Origin: DATEMU01 sp964414585
GTDB taxonomy: Bacteria > Planctomycetota > Phycisphaerae > UBA1845 > UTPLA1
Reading direction: 5' to 3'
DNA: 64,000 nt
Assembly (NCBI GenBank): GCA_964414585.1
Contig: CAYPXR010000055.1
Coordinates: 1 to 64,000, forward strand
The notes below the pieces were generated by a model, which was given only the letters and a program-made list of their open reading frames with translations, did not search any database and was not told where the DNA came from. Shown here in pieces: positions 16,634 to 23,981 of the stretch (positions within the stretch are counted from its first letter, which is position 1; every line of letters starts with the position of its first letter). The position numbers and the translations under genes are program-made.

Positions 16634-17581
16634 TCAAGTGGAGGAAGCCGCCGCCGCAACGTCGGGAATCGTGGAAGCGGCGCCGCCGCGGGAATCGTCC
16701 ATGGGCGTCGAAACGTCGCGCGGCAAGGGAACGACCGCGGTCGAGCGAGATCGGGCCGCGCTCGCCGGCGATTCTTGGGAAACCGTTCCACCCCCCAGGA
16801 GGGCGAGGAGTTCATCCGCGAGGGCCAGATAGTCCGTCGCACCGTTGCTTCGCGGGGCATAATCAAAAATCGACTGCCCATAGCTCGGACACTCCGCTAA
16901 CTTCACATTTCGCCGGATCCGGGTATCCAGAATCTTAGCGTCTCGCCAGGGCACCGACGAGCCCCGGGAGGATTCCAGGTAAGAGTTCAAGTCGTCGATG
17001 ACTTCCCCGGACAGCCGCGTTCCGCTCTCGTATAGGCACATCACCATTCCCGCAACGCGAACCCGGGGGTTGATCCGTTGAGCGACCAGTGAAATGGTTT
17101 CGAGGAGCTTGCCGACCCCTTGCAGAGCCAGAAAATGCGGTTGAAGCGGGACCAACACGTGCGTGGCCGTGCTGAGCGCATTGAGTGTCAGGATGCCCAG
17201 CGATGGGGGGCAATCAATAACCACCAGGTCGTAATCATCCTGAATCGTGGCAAGACTATCACGCAGGATCACCTCCCGCCCCACCACGGAAACCAGCTCG
17301 ACTTCCGCCGCCGCCAAGTCGATCTGCGCCGGCACGACGCTGATGGTCGGGCGGTGAAGGTGAATCGCCGAGGTGATCGGAAGGTTACCGGTCAGGACTT
17401 CGTAGATGCCGGCGCCCTTGGCCTGCCCGTCGAGTCCCAAGTGCGTGGTCAGGTGCCCTTGCGGATCCAAATCGATCAGGAGCATGCGCCGGCCGCGCTG
17501 TGCAAGGGCCACGCCGAGATTGACGCTGGTGGACGTCTTGCCGACGCCCCCTTTTTGATTGATGACGGCGATGCAATCCAT
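16634..17581 (-). CDS. ParA/Soj-type ATPase
   Basis: 315 residues. The deviant Walker A motif INQKGGVGKTSTSVNL starts at residue 7. DLDPQGHLTTHLG and DYDLVVIDCPPSLGILT follow, all as in chromosome/plasmid partition and cell-positioning ATPases. The last 55 residues are Ala/Ser/Pro-rich and poorly conserved. The start at 17581 places the P-loop at the usual distance; an upstream in-frame start adds 50 unlikely residues. There is no parB beside it, so a role in positioning an envelope or polysaccharide machine is as likely as DNA partition. Confidence 0.88.
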   Translation of the reverse strand: MDCIAVINQKGGVGKTSTSVNLGVALAQRGRRMLLIDLDPQGHLTTHLGLDGQAKGAGIYEVLTGNLPITSAIHLHRPTISVVPAQIDLAAAEVELVSVVGREVILRDSLATIQDDYDLVVIDCPPSLGILTLNALSTATHVLVPLQPHFLALQGVGKLLETISLVAQRINPRVRVAGMVMCLYESGTRLSGEVIDDLNSYLESSRGSSVPWRDAKILDTRIRRNVKLAECPSYGQSIFDYAPRSNGATDYLALADELLALLGGGTVSQESPASAARSRSTAVVPLPRDVSTPMDDSRGGAASTIPDVAAAASST

Positions 17582-17737
17582 TGCCGCGACGCAGCCTCCT
17601 GCTTCGACGTCCCGCAAGAGACGCCTTTCACTTGACGCCTCAGTATATCCCGGGCCTTTGAGCAATACCAGTACGGGAAGAAGCACGAGTGGAGTAGAAA
17701 AAATCGGGGTGCGGCGTTTGGGGCAGCGCATAAAAAA

Positions 17738-17772
17738 ATGGAAGGTGCTGCCGTGGCATGAGCACCTTCCAT
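17738..17772 (-). terminator. Intrinsic terminator of the small basic-protein gene
   Basis: A perfect 12-bp stem (ATGGAAGGTGCT with its complement) with an 11-nt loop. On the minus strand it is followed by a run of seven U. It lies downstream of the leftward 22-residue gene. The + side also has GTTTTG, so weak bidirectional action is possible. Confidence 0.8.
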
Positions 17773-17781
17773 GTTTTGTGC

Positions 17782-17803
17782 GGCCTTCACGATCGTGAAG
17801 GCC
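17782..17803. repeat. Perfect 22-bp palindrome
   Basis: A GGCCTTCACG/CGTGAAGGCC palindrome centred on AT, able to form a 9-bp hairpin with a GATC loop. It sits between the basic-protein stop codon and its terminator, in the 3' untranslated part of that transcript. It may stabilise the mRNA or bind a protein as a dimer site. Confidence 0.7.
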
Positions 17804-17876
17804 TGGGTTTCAGCCGCACGCTCGAGCGATTGCTTTCAAAGCTCGCGGCCGTCACCCGGTGGTCTGGACGGCTGAG

Positions 17877-17945
17877 TTACTTCCTCTTCCGTCGCTTCTT
17901 CGTTGCCTTCTTCTTGGTGGCGCCTTTCTTTCTTCGCTTAGCCAT
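17877..17945 (-). CDS. 22-residue hyperbasic protein
   Basis: A complete tiny gene: ATG at 17945, TAA at 17877-17879. Sixteen of the 22 residues are Lys or Arg, the others only Met, Ala, Thr and Gly (it begins MAKRRKKGATKKK). It is preceded by AAGGAGGTGA (17949-17958), a full match to the 16S anti-Shine-Dalgarno, at ideal spacing. A consensus-like promoter lies upstream and a strong intrinsic terminator downstream. Composition recalls histone-H1 tails and tiny ribosomal proteins such as bTHX or bS22, but there is no clear sequence match, so RNA or DNA binding is only inferred from charge. It was too short for ordinary ORF calling. Confidence 0.85.
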   Translation of the reverse strand: MAKRRKKGATKKKATKKRRKRK

Positions 17946-17972
17946 GGGCGTCACCTCCTTTCTAATTGAAAA

Positions 17973-18000
17973 AGTCTAGAGTCACGTCAAACTTTGTCAA
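17973..18000 (-). promoter_or_regulatory. Promoter of the small basic-protein gene, overlapping an inverted repeat
   Basis: On the minus strand, TTGACA (17995-18000) and TAGACT (17973-17978) are 16 nt apart. The transcript would start about 20 nt before the Shine-Dalgarno. An inverted repeat CGTCAAAC (17985-17992) / GTTTGACG (18013-18020) overlaps the spacer and flanks the -35, a possible operator shared with the divergent HAD gene. Confidence 0.65.
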
Positions 18001-18055
18001 CAGAAACTTTTTGTTTGACGCCTATTATTTTTTTCGGCGCGTTGGACCCTAAAAC

Positions 18056-18730
18056 ATGACCCAATCCTCCTCCAAGACACCCGTCCGACGCCCGCGCGCG
18101 TACATTTTTGATCTCGACGGTACGTTGATCGACTCGTTGGAGGACATTTCCGCCGCACTGAACGCCGCGCGCGGCGAACTTGGATTGGGTCCCGTCGCCG
18201 CGAATCAGGTACGTTCGTGGGTCGGCGATGGACTCGCAGTGTTGTGTCGTCGTTCCGCGCCGGAAATCGATGCGGCGATGCATTTCCGCCTCGTGCAACT
18301 CGCCGCGCGCCATTACGCGCGACGTCCCGTCGTTCATACAGCGCCGTATTCCAACATCTTGCAATTGCTAAACTTATTGCAATCCGGGCAAACGCCGATG
18401 GCCGTGCTTTCAAACAAACCGCACGCCCTCGCCGTCGAAATTGTCGCGCAGATGAACCTGTCGTCCTATTTCGCCATCGTGCGCGGTTCCCGGCAGGAAG
18501 ATGATCGAAAACCAGATCCGCGCGGCGTCTTGGAGATCGTCGAAACCATGCGCATTCCGCCCGAGGAGGCGTACCTGATCGGCGACAGCCTGGTGGATAT
18601 CCAAACGGCCCGAAACGCGGGGACAAAATCGGTGGCGGTGGCCTGGGGGTTCCAAAATCGGGACGTTTTGGAGGCCGCGCACCCCGATTTTTTGGTTTCC
18701 AACCCCCTGGAAATTGCTTCGCTATCCTGA
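18056..18730 (+). CDS. HAD-family phosphatase, phosphoglycolate-phosphatase-like
   Basis: 224 residues with the four HAD motifs: YIFDLDGTLIDS (nucleophile Asp near residue 21), LSNKP near 120, the Lys in DDRKPDPRG near 148, and YLIGDSLVDIQTARNAG near 175. The C1 cap helices between motif I and II match Gph-type enzymes, which remove phosphate from 2-phosphoglycolate; other small phosphates are possible. It is divergent from the small basic-protein gene and convergent with pyrK, so it is probably monocistronic. Confidence 0.88.
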   Translation: MTQSSSKTPVRRPRAYIFDLDGTLIDSLEDISAALNAARGELGLGPVAANQVRSWVGDGLAVLCRRSAPEIDAAMHFRLVQLAARHYARRPVVHTAPYSNILQLLNLLQSGQTPMAVLSNKPHALAVEIVAQMNLSSYFAIVRGSRQEDDRKPDPRGVLEIVETMRIPPEEAYLIGDSLVDIQTARNAGTKSVAVAWGFQNRDVLEAAHPDFLVSNPLEIASLS

Positions 18731-18786
18731 AAATATTTTTTTGCAATCGACCATTTTCGGGTTGGATGACGGCGCGCCGGCGTTTC

Positions 18787-19671
18787 TCATTCCCAGCGAA
18801 GCTGTTGCGAGTCAAACACCGGACCCTCGGTGCAACACAACGCATAGCGCCAACCGTCAGGCCGTGTGGAGTCCTTAACCGGCACGACGCACGACTGGCA
18901 GGTGCCCATCCCGCAACCCATGACCCGTTCCATCGCCAGCTCACAGGGGACGTCAACTTGCGCGCAATGCGCCGCGACCGCGCGAAGCATCGGTTCGGGT
19001 CCACACGCGTACACCCTCGTCGATTCGCGCGCCGTCGGCGACCGGAAATACTCCTGCATCGCGTCGGTGACTCGACCGCGAAGTCCGCAGGAACCGTCGT
19101 CGGTCGTGACGGCGCAGGGGACTCCGACTCGCGCGAATTCCTCGGCGCACGTCGTCGCGGCGCCGTCGGTCGACGGCGCGCGAACCAGGGTGATCGGCAA
19201 GAGCGCCTGGCGCTGCGCACCGACGATCGCCGTGCATGAAACCTCCGTATTTGCTAGCGTTTCTGCGAACCACCGAATCGGCGGCAGTCCGATTCCTCCG
19301 GCGACCAGAAGCGCCGTTTGGACTCGCTGCGGCGCGACAAATCCCCGGCCAAGCGGTCCAAGGACGCTGACAAAATCTCCCTCCGACCGGTCATTCAGCC
19401 ACGCCGTCCCGGGCCCGACCACGCGCCCGAGCAAATCGATTTCGACCAGACCATTCGCTCGGCGCAGCCCCCCGATGCTGAACGGCCGTCGAAGCATCGC
19501 CGGCGCGTCGAATGACGCCGTCGGACGGCAAAGAACCTCCAAAAATTGTCCGGGAACGGCCGGCGGAAAATCAGTCAACGCCACCGTCAATTCGAAATGC
19601 TCGTCGCAAAGCGCTCGCCGTCGGGCGACGCGCGTCTGAAAGATCCCGCTTCGGGCAAGGGCGTCATTCAT
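18787..19671 (-). CDS. pyrK: Dihydroorotate dehydrogenase electron-transfer subunit (PyrK-like)
   Basis: Passes electrons between dihydroorotate dehydrogenase and NAD+ in pyrimidine synthesis through FAD and a [2Fe-2S] cluster. 294 residues. FAD-binding RRPFSIGGL (61-69), NAD-binding LLVAGGIGLPPIRWFAE (121-137) and YACGPEPML (221-229) are present. The cluster ligands C253, C258, C261 and C279 or C280 follow the PyrK pattern (MGCGMGTCQSC). The start at 19671 is preferred; no good ribosome site is visible, and a TTG at 19731 lies inside the upstream terminator. No pyrD adjoins it. A promoter/hairpin/terminator leader lies directly upstream. Confidence 0.88.
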   Translation of the reverse strand: MNDALARSGIFQTRVARRRALCDEHFELTVALTDFPPAVPGQFLEVLCRPTASFDAPAMLRRPFSIGGLRRANGLVEIDLLGRVVGPGTAWLNDRSEGDFVSVLGPLGRGFVAPQRVQTALLVAGGIGLPPIRWFAETLANTEVSCTAIVGAQRQALLPITLVRAPSTDGAATTCAEEFARVGVPCAVTTDDGSCGLRGRVTDAMQEYFRSPTARESTRVYACGPEPMLRAVAAHCAQVDVPCELAMERVMGCGMGTCQSCVVPVKDSTRPDGWRYALCCTEGPVFDSQQLRWE

Positions 19672-19729
19672 GAGCGAAAGCGTTACGAAACGGGCGGGAT
19701 CGCACAAGTCCGTTGGTGCCGGACCCGTC

Positions 19730-19770
19730 AAAAAAAAACCTCCGGATCAAAACGAATTCTGATCCGGAGG
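19730..19770 (-). terminator. Strong intrinsic terminator or attenuator before pyrK
   Basis: An 11-bp perfect stem (19739-19749 with 19760-19770; CCTCCGGATCA and its complement) with a 10-nt loop, followed on the minus strand by nine U. Confidence 0.85.
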
Positions 19771-19846
19771 AGCGCCACGGCTTGATCAGCCGTAATTTGT
19801 GGCAACGATGGGATAACCCTCTCGTTGACTGATTTTTGATTCCGTG
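19731..19846 (-). ncRNA. Structured leader RNA or small RNA upstream of pyrK
   Basis: From a good promoter, the predicted roughly 115-nt transcript holds three hairpins. The first, at 19801-19829, has CAACGA/TCGTTG with an inner GGG-TTAT-CCC stem. The second is ACGGCT/AGCCGT at 19777-19793, with an alternative outer stem 19774-19778/19799-19803 that competes with the first. The third is a terminator. pyrK begins 60 nt after the U-tract. This is the layout of a transcription attenuator; a free small RNA is the alternative. It does not match the PyrR-binding consensus well, and no known riboswitch was recognised. Confidence 0.55.
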
Positions 19847-19852
19847 CCATGG

Positions 19853-19881
19853 AATCTAGCAAGCGGCAAATAGGCTGTCAA
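19853..19881 (-). promoter_or_regulatory. Promoter of the pyrK leader RNA
   Basis: On the minus strand, TTGACA (19876-19881) and TAGATT (19853-19858) are separated by exactly 17 nt. Predicted start near 19846. Confidence 0.65.
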
Positions 19882-20070
19882 CGCGTCAAAGAAAAGTTTT
19901 AACATATTATCCGTAAACGATTTATGATCGACTTAATATCCCTTGAAAATGGCGAATTCGTTTCCAAAACCGCCCCAATAAGGCGGTTGCGCGAGGAAGT
20001 GCCGCTTTCCCAAGCGATTGGGTTGATTTCGGTGGATTCGACCGGAATTCGAATCGATAAATTATTTTAG

Positions 20071-20146
20071 TATAATAAGTTACACGAGAAGGCGGATTGC
20101 GAAGAGCCCCGGGCTGCACCTAGGCGAGTCCGGGGATCCTCTTTTT
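20071..20146 (+). promoter_or_regulatory. ffh upstream region: -10 box and a leader hairpin
   Basis: A TATAAT at 20071-20076 in an AT-rich stretch probably starts the ffh transcript; its -35 is poor. The leader then forms a hairpin at 20103-20142 (CCCCGG/CCGGGG, flanked by AGAG/CTCT) followed by five T, 75 nt before the ffh start. It could act as an attenuator. The hallmark GGTCAGG...GGAAGCAGCC of SRP RNA is absent. The remainder of 19882-20221 shows nothing further. Confidence 0.5.
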
Positions 20147-20221
20147 GGACCGGACCACGCTGCTACGCTATTGTTTCGCCGGATTACGAGGATATCTCCG
20201 GCTGGAATTGGATGAATAGAA

Positions 20222-21667
20222 ATGTTTGACGCCCTGACCGACCGATTCAACGACGTCTTCCGCCGCATGCGTGGCCGGGGAAAAATTTCCGAAGAAAACG
20301 TCCGCGAGGTCATGCGCGACGTCCGCACGGGTCTGCTCGAAGCCGACGTTCACATCGACGTCGTCAAAAAATTCTGCGACGAAGTGACCCAAAAGGCCAT
20401 CGGTGCCGAGGTCATCAAGACCCTGCACCCCGATCAGGTCATGGTCAAGATCGTCCACGACGAATTGATCGGCCTCATGGGCCCGGTCGATTCGCGGATT
20501 CCCTGGGTCGCCAATCCACCGACGATCATTCTGATGGCCGGCCTGCAAGGCTCCGGTAAGACGACGACCTGCGCGAAACTCGCCAAGTATTGCATCGACC
20601 GGGCGAAAAAACCGTTGCTCGTCGCCGCCGACTTGAAACGCCCAGCGGCCATCGATCAGCTCGAAGTCCTGGGCCAGCAGCTTGGCGTCCCCGTCCACGC
20701 CGAACGCGATCACCAGAATCCCGTGAAGGTTTGCCGCAATGGTGTCGAACTGGCCAAACGCCAACTCCGCGACGTGGTCATTCTCGATACCGCCGGTCGC
20801 CTGGCCATCGACGAAGAACTCATGACCGAAGTCGCCAACATCGCCGGGACCGTCGGCCCGCATCAGATCTATCTCGTTCTCGATGCGATGACCGGTCAGG
20901 ATGCCGTCAACACCGCCAAACACTTCAACGAACGCCTTGAACTCGACGGCGTGATCTTCACCAAATTCGACTCCGACACCCGCGGCGGCGCAATCCTCTC
21001 CGTCAAAAGCGTCACCACCAAACCGGTGAAGTTCATCGGTGTCGGCGAAAAACTCGACCGCCTGGAAGAGTTTCACCCCGACCGCATGGCCGGTCGCATC
21101 CTCGGCATGGGCGACATCGTCTCCCTCGTCGAACACGCCCAGCAGCAGGTGGACGTCGAAGAAGCGGCCAAGCTCGAAGCCAAGATGAAAAAGGGCGTGC
21201 TGACGCTCGACGATTTCATCAGCCAGATGGAAAAAGTGATGGGCGGCCGTTCGCTCAAAGACATGCTCAAGATGATCCCCGGCGTCGGCAGCATGATGCG
21301 CGACACCGACATGCAGATCGACGAAGGCGAAATCCAGCGGATGAAGGCGATCGTCAACTCGATGACGCCCAAGGAGCGGGCCAACCCCAAGCTGCTCGAC
21401 GGCTCGCGGCGACGTCGCATTGCCCGCGGCAGCGGCACCGACACGGAGGACGTGAGCGGCCTGTGCAAGCAGTTCCTCCAGGCCCGCGACATGATGAAGC
21501 ACATGGCCGGTCTGTCGCTCGGCGACCGGATGAAATTCGGCTCGCAGATGGCCCAGATGTCCATGGCCGGCGGGAAGATGCCAAGCTTCAAGGGCTCAAC
21601 GGCCAAGCCGAAATTCCAGCCGAGCAAAAAGGATCGGCGGAAGGATCGCAAGCGGAAAAGCCGTTAG
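20222..21667 (+). CDS. ffh: Signal recognition particle protein
   Basis: Binds signal peptides on ribosomes and, with SRP RNA and FtsY, targets proteins to the membrane. 481 residues: N domain (1-90), GTPase domain with GLQGSGKTTTCAKLA (G1, about residue 106), DTAGRLAIDEEL (G3) and TKFDSDTRGGAILS (G4), then a Met-rich M domain whose RRRRIARGSGT segment is the RNA-binding signature. The tail is Lys/Arg-rich. The ATG start is canonical for the family. A GC-rich hairpin follows the gene. Confidence 0.97.
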   Translation: MFDALTDRFNDVFRRMRGRGKISEENVREVMRDVRTGLLEADVHIDVVKKFCDEVTQKAIGAEVIKTLHPDQVMVKIVHDELIGLMGPVDSRIPWVANPPTIILMAGLQGSGKTTTCAKLAKYCIDRAKKPLLVAADLKRPAAIDQLEVLGQQLGVPVHAERDHQNPVKVCRNGVELAKRQLRDVVILDTAGRLAIDEELMTEVANIAGTVGPHQIYLVLDAMTGQDAVNTAKHFNERLELDGVIFTKFDSDTRGGAILSVKSVTTKPVKFIGVGEKLDRLEEFHPDRMAGRILGMGDIVSLVEHAQQQVDVEEAAKLEAKMKKGVLTLDDFISQMEKVMGGRSLKDMLKMIPGVGSMMRDTDMQIDEGEIQRMKAIVNSMTPKERANPKLLDGSRRRRIARGSGTDTEDVSGLCKQFLQARDMMKHMAGLSLGDRMKFGSQMAQMSMAGGKMPSFKGSTAKPKFQPSKKDRRKDRKRKSR

Positions 21668-21702
21668 CAACGCGATCCGATTTGCTCGATCAAACCGCTA
21701 AA

Positions 21703-21730
21703 GCCCGTGGCAAGCCTGCCACGGGCCTTT
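21703..21730 (+). terminator. Probable ffh terminator
   Basis: A 10-bp perfect stem (GCCCGTGGCA and its complement, 21703-21712/21717-21726) with a 4-nt loop, followed only by CTTTG, so termination may be partial. The following gene starts 14 nt later. Confidence 0.6.
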
Positions 21731-21744
21731 GCGAAGGGCCGATC

Positions 21745-22635
21745 ATGAGCGAGAACCTCGTTGATGAAAGCTTTCATCCGCCGGCCCCGACACAATCTAC
21801 CGAGCCTGGATCAAATTCCGACGAAGAAATCTACTGCCCAATCTGCAACTACAACCTGACCGGCATCACGACCGGCCGCTGCCCGGAGTGCGGCTCCTTC
21901 TTCAACCGCGACGCCCTCATCTCCAATCAAAAGGCCAATCGCATCACGGTGATTCCATGGGACGACCCTGCCGAAACGAAATTCTGGCCGCGATTCAAGA
22001 AGACGCTAAGGATTTGTCTCTTTGATTCCAAACGGTTTGCCTTTGCTTTTAGCGTTCAGCCCCAACAGACGAGAGCGAACTCCTTTCTGACGATGGTTTG
22101 CTTCGGCGTTTGTGTACTGTCGCTGTTGGTTTTCTTGAGTTGCATTCCGGTCTATTGGTTGTTCGGGTCGAATCGCTTTGATGCCGCGGACGTGATCGTC
22201 TTCGGAGGCTCGATCATCGTGGCGGCGGTTGTGACGATTTTGGCGGCGGCTGTGGCAGCGGGTCTGGTACTTGGCGTGTTCTGTCCTCATTTTGACGGAA
22301 AACGACACCTCAAGCCGTGGTTGTCGATCAGCGCCTATGCTTCAGCTCATTATTTGATGATTCCCCTGGGATGGCCCATCTATGTCTTCTTGGTTTGGTG
22401 GTCTCGTGAGCTATTCGGTGCGGGCATCGTTTTCGGTTTCATCATGGTGGGAATGGCGTGCGGGCTCCTGAATGCATTTACATTGAGTGCCGTGGTCCGA
22501 CACCGGGGCGCCCCGTCGGGCGGCCGTTCATTTGCAGTGTTCGCCGTCTTTTTCATTTACGCCTTGTTCTCGGTGATCATTCCGATGTGCCTGGTTGGCG
22601 TCGTTGCTATCATCATCCAAGTTTTGGGTCTCTGA
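21745..22635 (+). CDS. Zinc-ribbon membrane protein
   Basis: 296 residues. The N-terminus contains a CPICNYNLTG ... GRCPECG zinc ribbon (two Cys-x2-Cys pairs, residues about 31-53). Then come about five membrane helices from residue 110 on. The ribbon-plus-helices layout resembles the two copies near 58-60 kb and is common in Phycisphaerae-like genomes; function unknown. ATG at 21745 is used; the longer open frame overlaps ffh. It follows ffh on the same strand after a hairpin, so read-through expression is possible. Confidence 0.75.
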   Translation: MSENLVDESFHPPAPTQSTEPGSNSDEEIYCPICNYNLTGITTGRCPECGSFFNRDALISNQKANRITVIPWDDPAETKFWPRFKKTLRICLFDSKRFAFAFSVQPQQTRANSFLTMVCFGVCVLSLLVFLSCIPVYWLFGSNRFDAADVIVFGGSIIVAAVVTILAAAVAAGLVLGVFCPHFDGKRHLKPWLSISAYASAHYLMIPLGWPIYVFLVWWSRELFGAGIVFGFIMVGMACGLLNAFTLSAVVRHRGAPSGGRSFAVFAVFFIYALFSVIIPMCLVGVVAIIIQVLGL

Positions 22636-22641
22636 TTGGGA

Positions 22642-23448
22642 TTAGCGAGATTTCGGCCCAAGCAATTTTCCGGAAATCCTCGTCACCACCTTCAACGGCG
22701 CAAACCGCTGCAAAAACGCCGCCAGCCTGTTCGCGGTCCCAGGGATCACAACCGGCTTGCGGCGGACCAGCGCCGAGTAGGCTTCTTCTGCGATCCAAGC
22801 GGGATCGGCGGCCTGCTTTATGAAATCCGCTCGTCGATTCCCGTAGTTCCCGTGGTCGAAAAACTCCGTCGCCACCGGGCCGGGGCAGACGCAGGCGACA
22901 TGCACGCCGCGTTTGCGCACCTCCTGCCAGAGCGACATCGAGAAATCCAGAACGAACGACTTGGTCGCGCCATAAACGGCCATGTACGGCGTCGGCTGAA
23001 AGCCCGCGAGACTCGCAATATTCAGTACCCAACCATGGTCGCGCTCCAGCATCCCCGCCAACAGCCCGCGCGTCAGCCGAACCACCGCGTGCATGTTCAG
23101 TCGCATCATCCGTTCCAGCGCGGCGGCCTCCTGCAATGCGAATTCGCCGTACTCTCCGACACCGGCGTTGTTCACAAGCACGTCCGCATTCCGGCCGACC
23201 GTCTCAATCAGCCGATCGCATGCCGCTTCGTCGCACAAATCCGCCGGATGCACCTTCACGACGATTCCCGGCCACGAGACGCGAAGCTCCTTCGCCAATG
23301 ACTCCAACCGATCCTCGCGTCGGGCAACGAGCGTCAACTCGGCTCCGTCCGCAGCGAATCGTCGCGCCAGCGCCGCCCCGATTCCGCTCGACGCCCCCGT
23401 AATCAAAACTCGTTGTCCGTTGAACAAATTCGCACCGCCTGCCGGCAT
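22642..23448 (-). CDS. Short-chain dehydrogenase/reductase
   Basis: 268 residues of the classical SDR family (DltE-like). The cofactor motif is LITGASSGIGAALARRFA (about residues 14-31), NNAGVGEYG is near 92, and the catalytic Ser is in NIASLAGFQ, with Y-x3-K in YGATK near 158. The Arg after the first strand pair (VARRED) suggests NADPH. The substrate is not deducible. It converges with the zinc-ribbon gene with only 6 nt between stops. Confidence 0.92.
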   Translation of the reverse strand: MPAGGANLFNGQRVLITGASSGIGAALARRFAADGAELTLVARREDRLESLAKELRVSWPGIVVKVHPADLCDEAACDRLIETVGRNADVLVNNAGVGEYGEFALQEAAALERMMRLNMHAVVRLTRGLLAGMLERDHGWVLNIASLAGFQPTPYMAVYGATKSFVLDFSMSLWQEVRKRGVHVACVCPGPVATEFFDHGNYGNRRADFIKQAADPAWIAEEAYSALVRRKPVVIPGTANRLAAFLQRFAPLKVVTRISGKLLGPKSR

Positions 23449-23510
23449 TCCATCGACGCGCGAGCCCTCTATTGCCGCTTCCCGCGGCGACGGCTAGACT
23501 ACTGATCATC

Positions 23511-23882
23511 ATGAACCGCGACAACAGCACCGCCGACCGGACCGTCCGACCCTTCGCGGTCGCCGGCATCCTCGTCGGCACCGTCGCCTTGCTGGGGGTC
23601 GACCTGACGGGCCCGACAACGGCCCGATGGCACAAGGCCCCGTCGTCGGTCGTTCACTCGGTCGGTTCCGCGAACAGCGCCGCAATTGCCATCGCCCCGG
23701 CTTTCGCCTGTAGCGTCATCGTGCTCGTGATGTTGCTCTGGTTGGGCCGCCGCCGCGTCGTTTCGGTGTTTTGCCTGCCGCCGGTCGTGCGGGCAATCGC
23801 CAGGAGCCCCTCGACGATTCAGCCGATAGATCAATCCCGCTTCTCCATCTCCTATCACACGGGCGGCCTCTACGGCCCGTAG
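23511..23882 (+). CDS. Possible small membrane protein
   Basis: 123 residues with two hydrophobic segments (about 15-32 and 60-82). No family is recognised. Codon third positions are GC-rich as in true genes here, and the reverse-strand alternative is a low-complexity charged shadow. There is no clear ribosome site at ATG 23511, and the last 30 residues look uncharacteristic. It may be real or chance. It precedes secA by 99 nt, a gap that must hold the secA promoter. Confidence 0.4.
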   Translation: MNRDNSTADRTVRPFAVAGILVGTVALLGVDLTGPTTARWHKAPSSVVHSVGSANSAAIAIAPAFACSVIVLVMLLWLGRRRVVSVFCLPPVVRAIARSPSTIQPIDQSRFSISYHTGGLYGP

Positions 23883-23981
23883 ATTCCGCCGATCTTACGG
23901 ACGCTTTTACCCGATCTGCGCTCATTCGTTTCCATCTGCGGATTGTTTTTGATTGATTGACGTCTTGACTCTTGGTGTTCC

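Noticed and set aside
19728..19850. 40-codon open frame over the pyrK leader RNA
   Set aside because: Its ATG lies at or before the predicted transcription start, there is no ribosome site, and its 3' third is simply the terminator hairpin and U-tract read as codons.
20103..20146. Hairpin before ffh considered as SRP RNA (ffs)
   Set aside because: The conserved GGTCAGG / GGAAGCAGCC apical loop of bacterial SRP RNA is missing and the element is too short.
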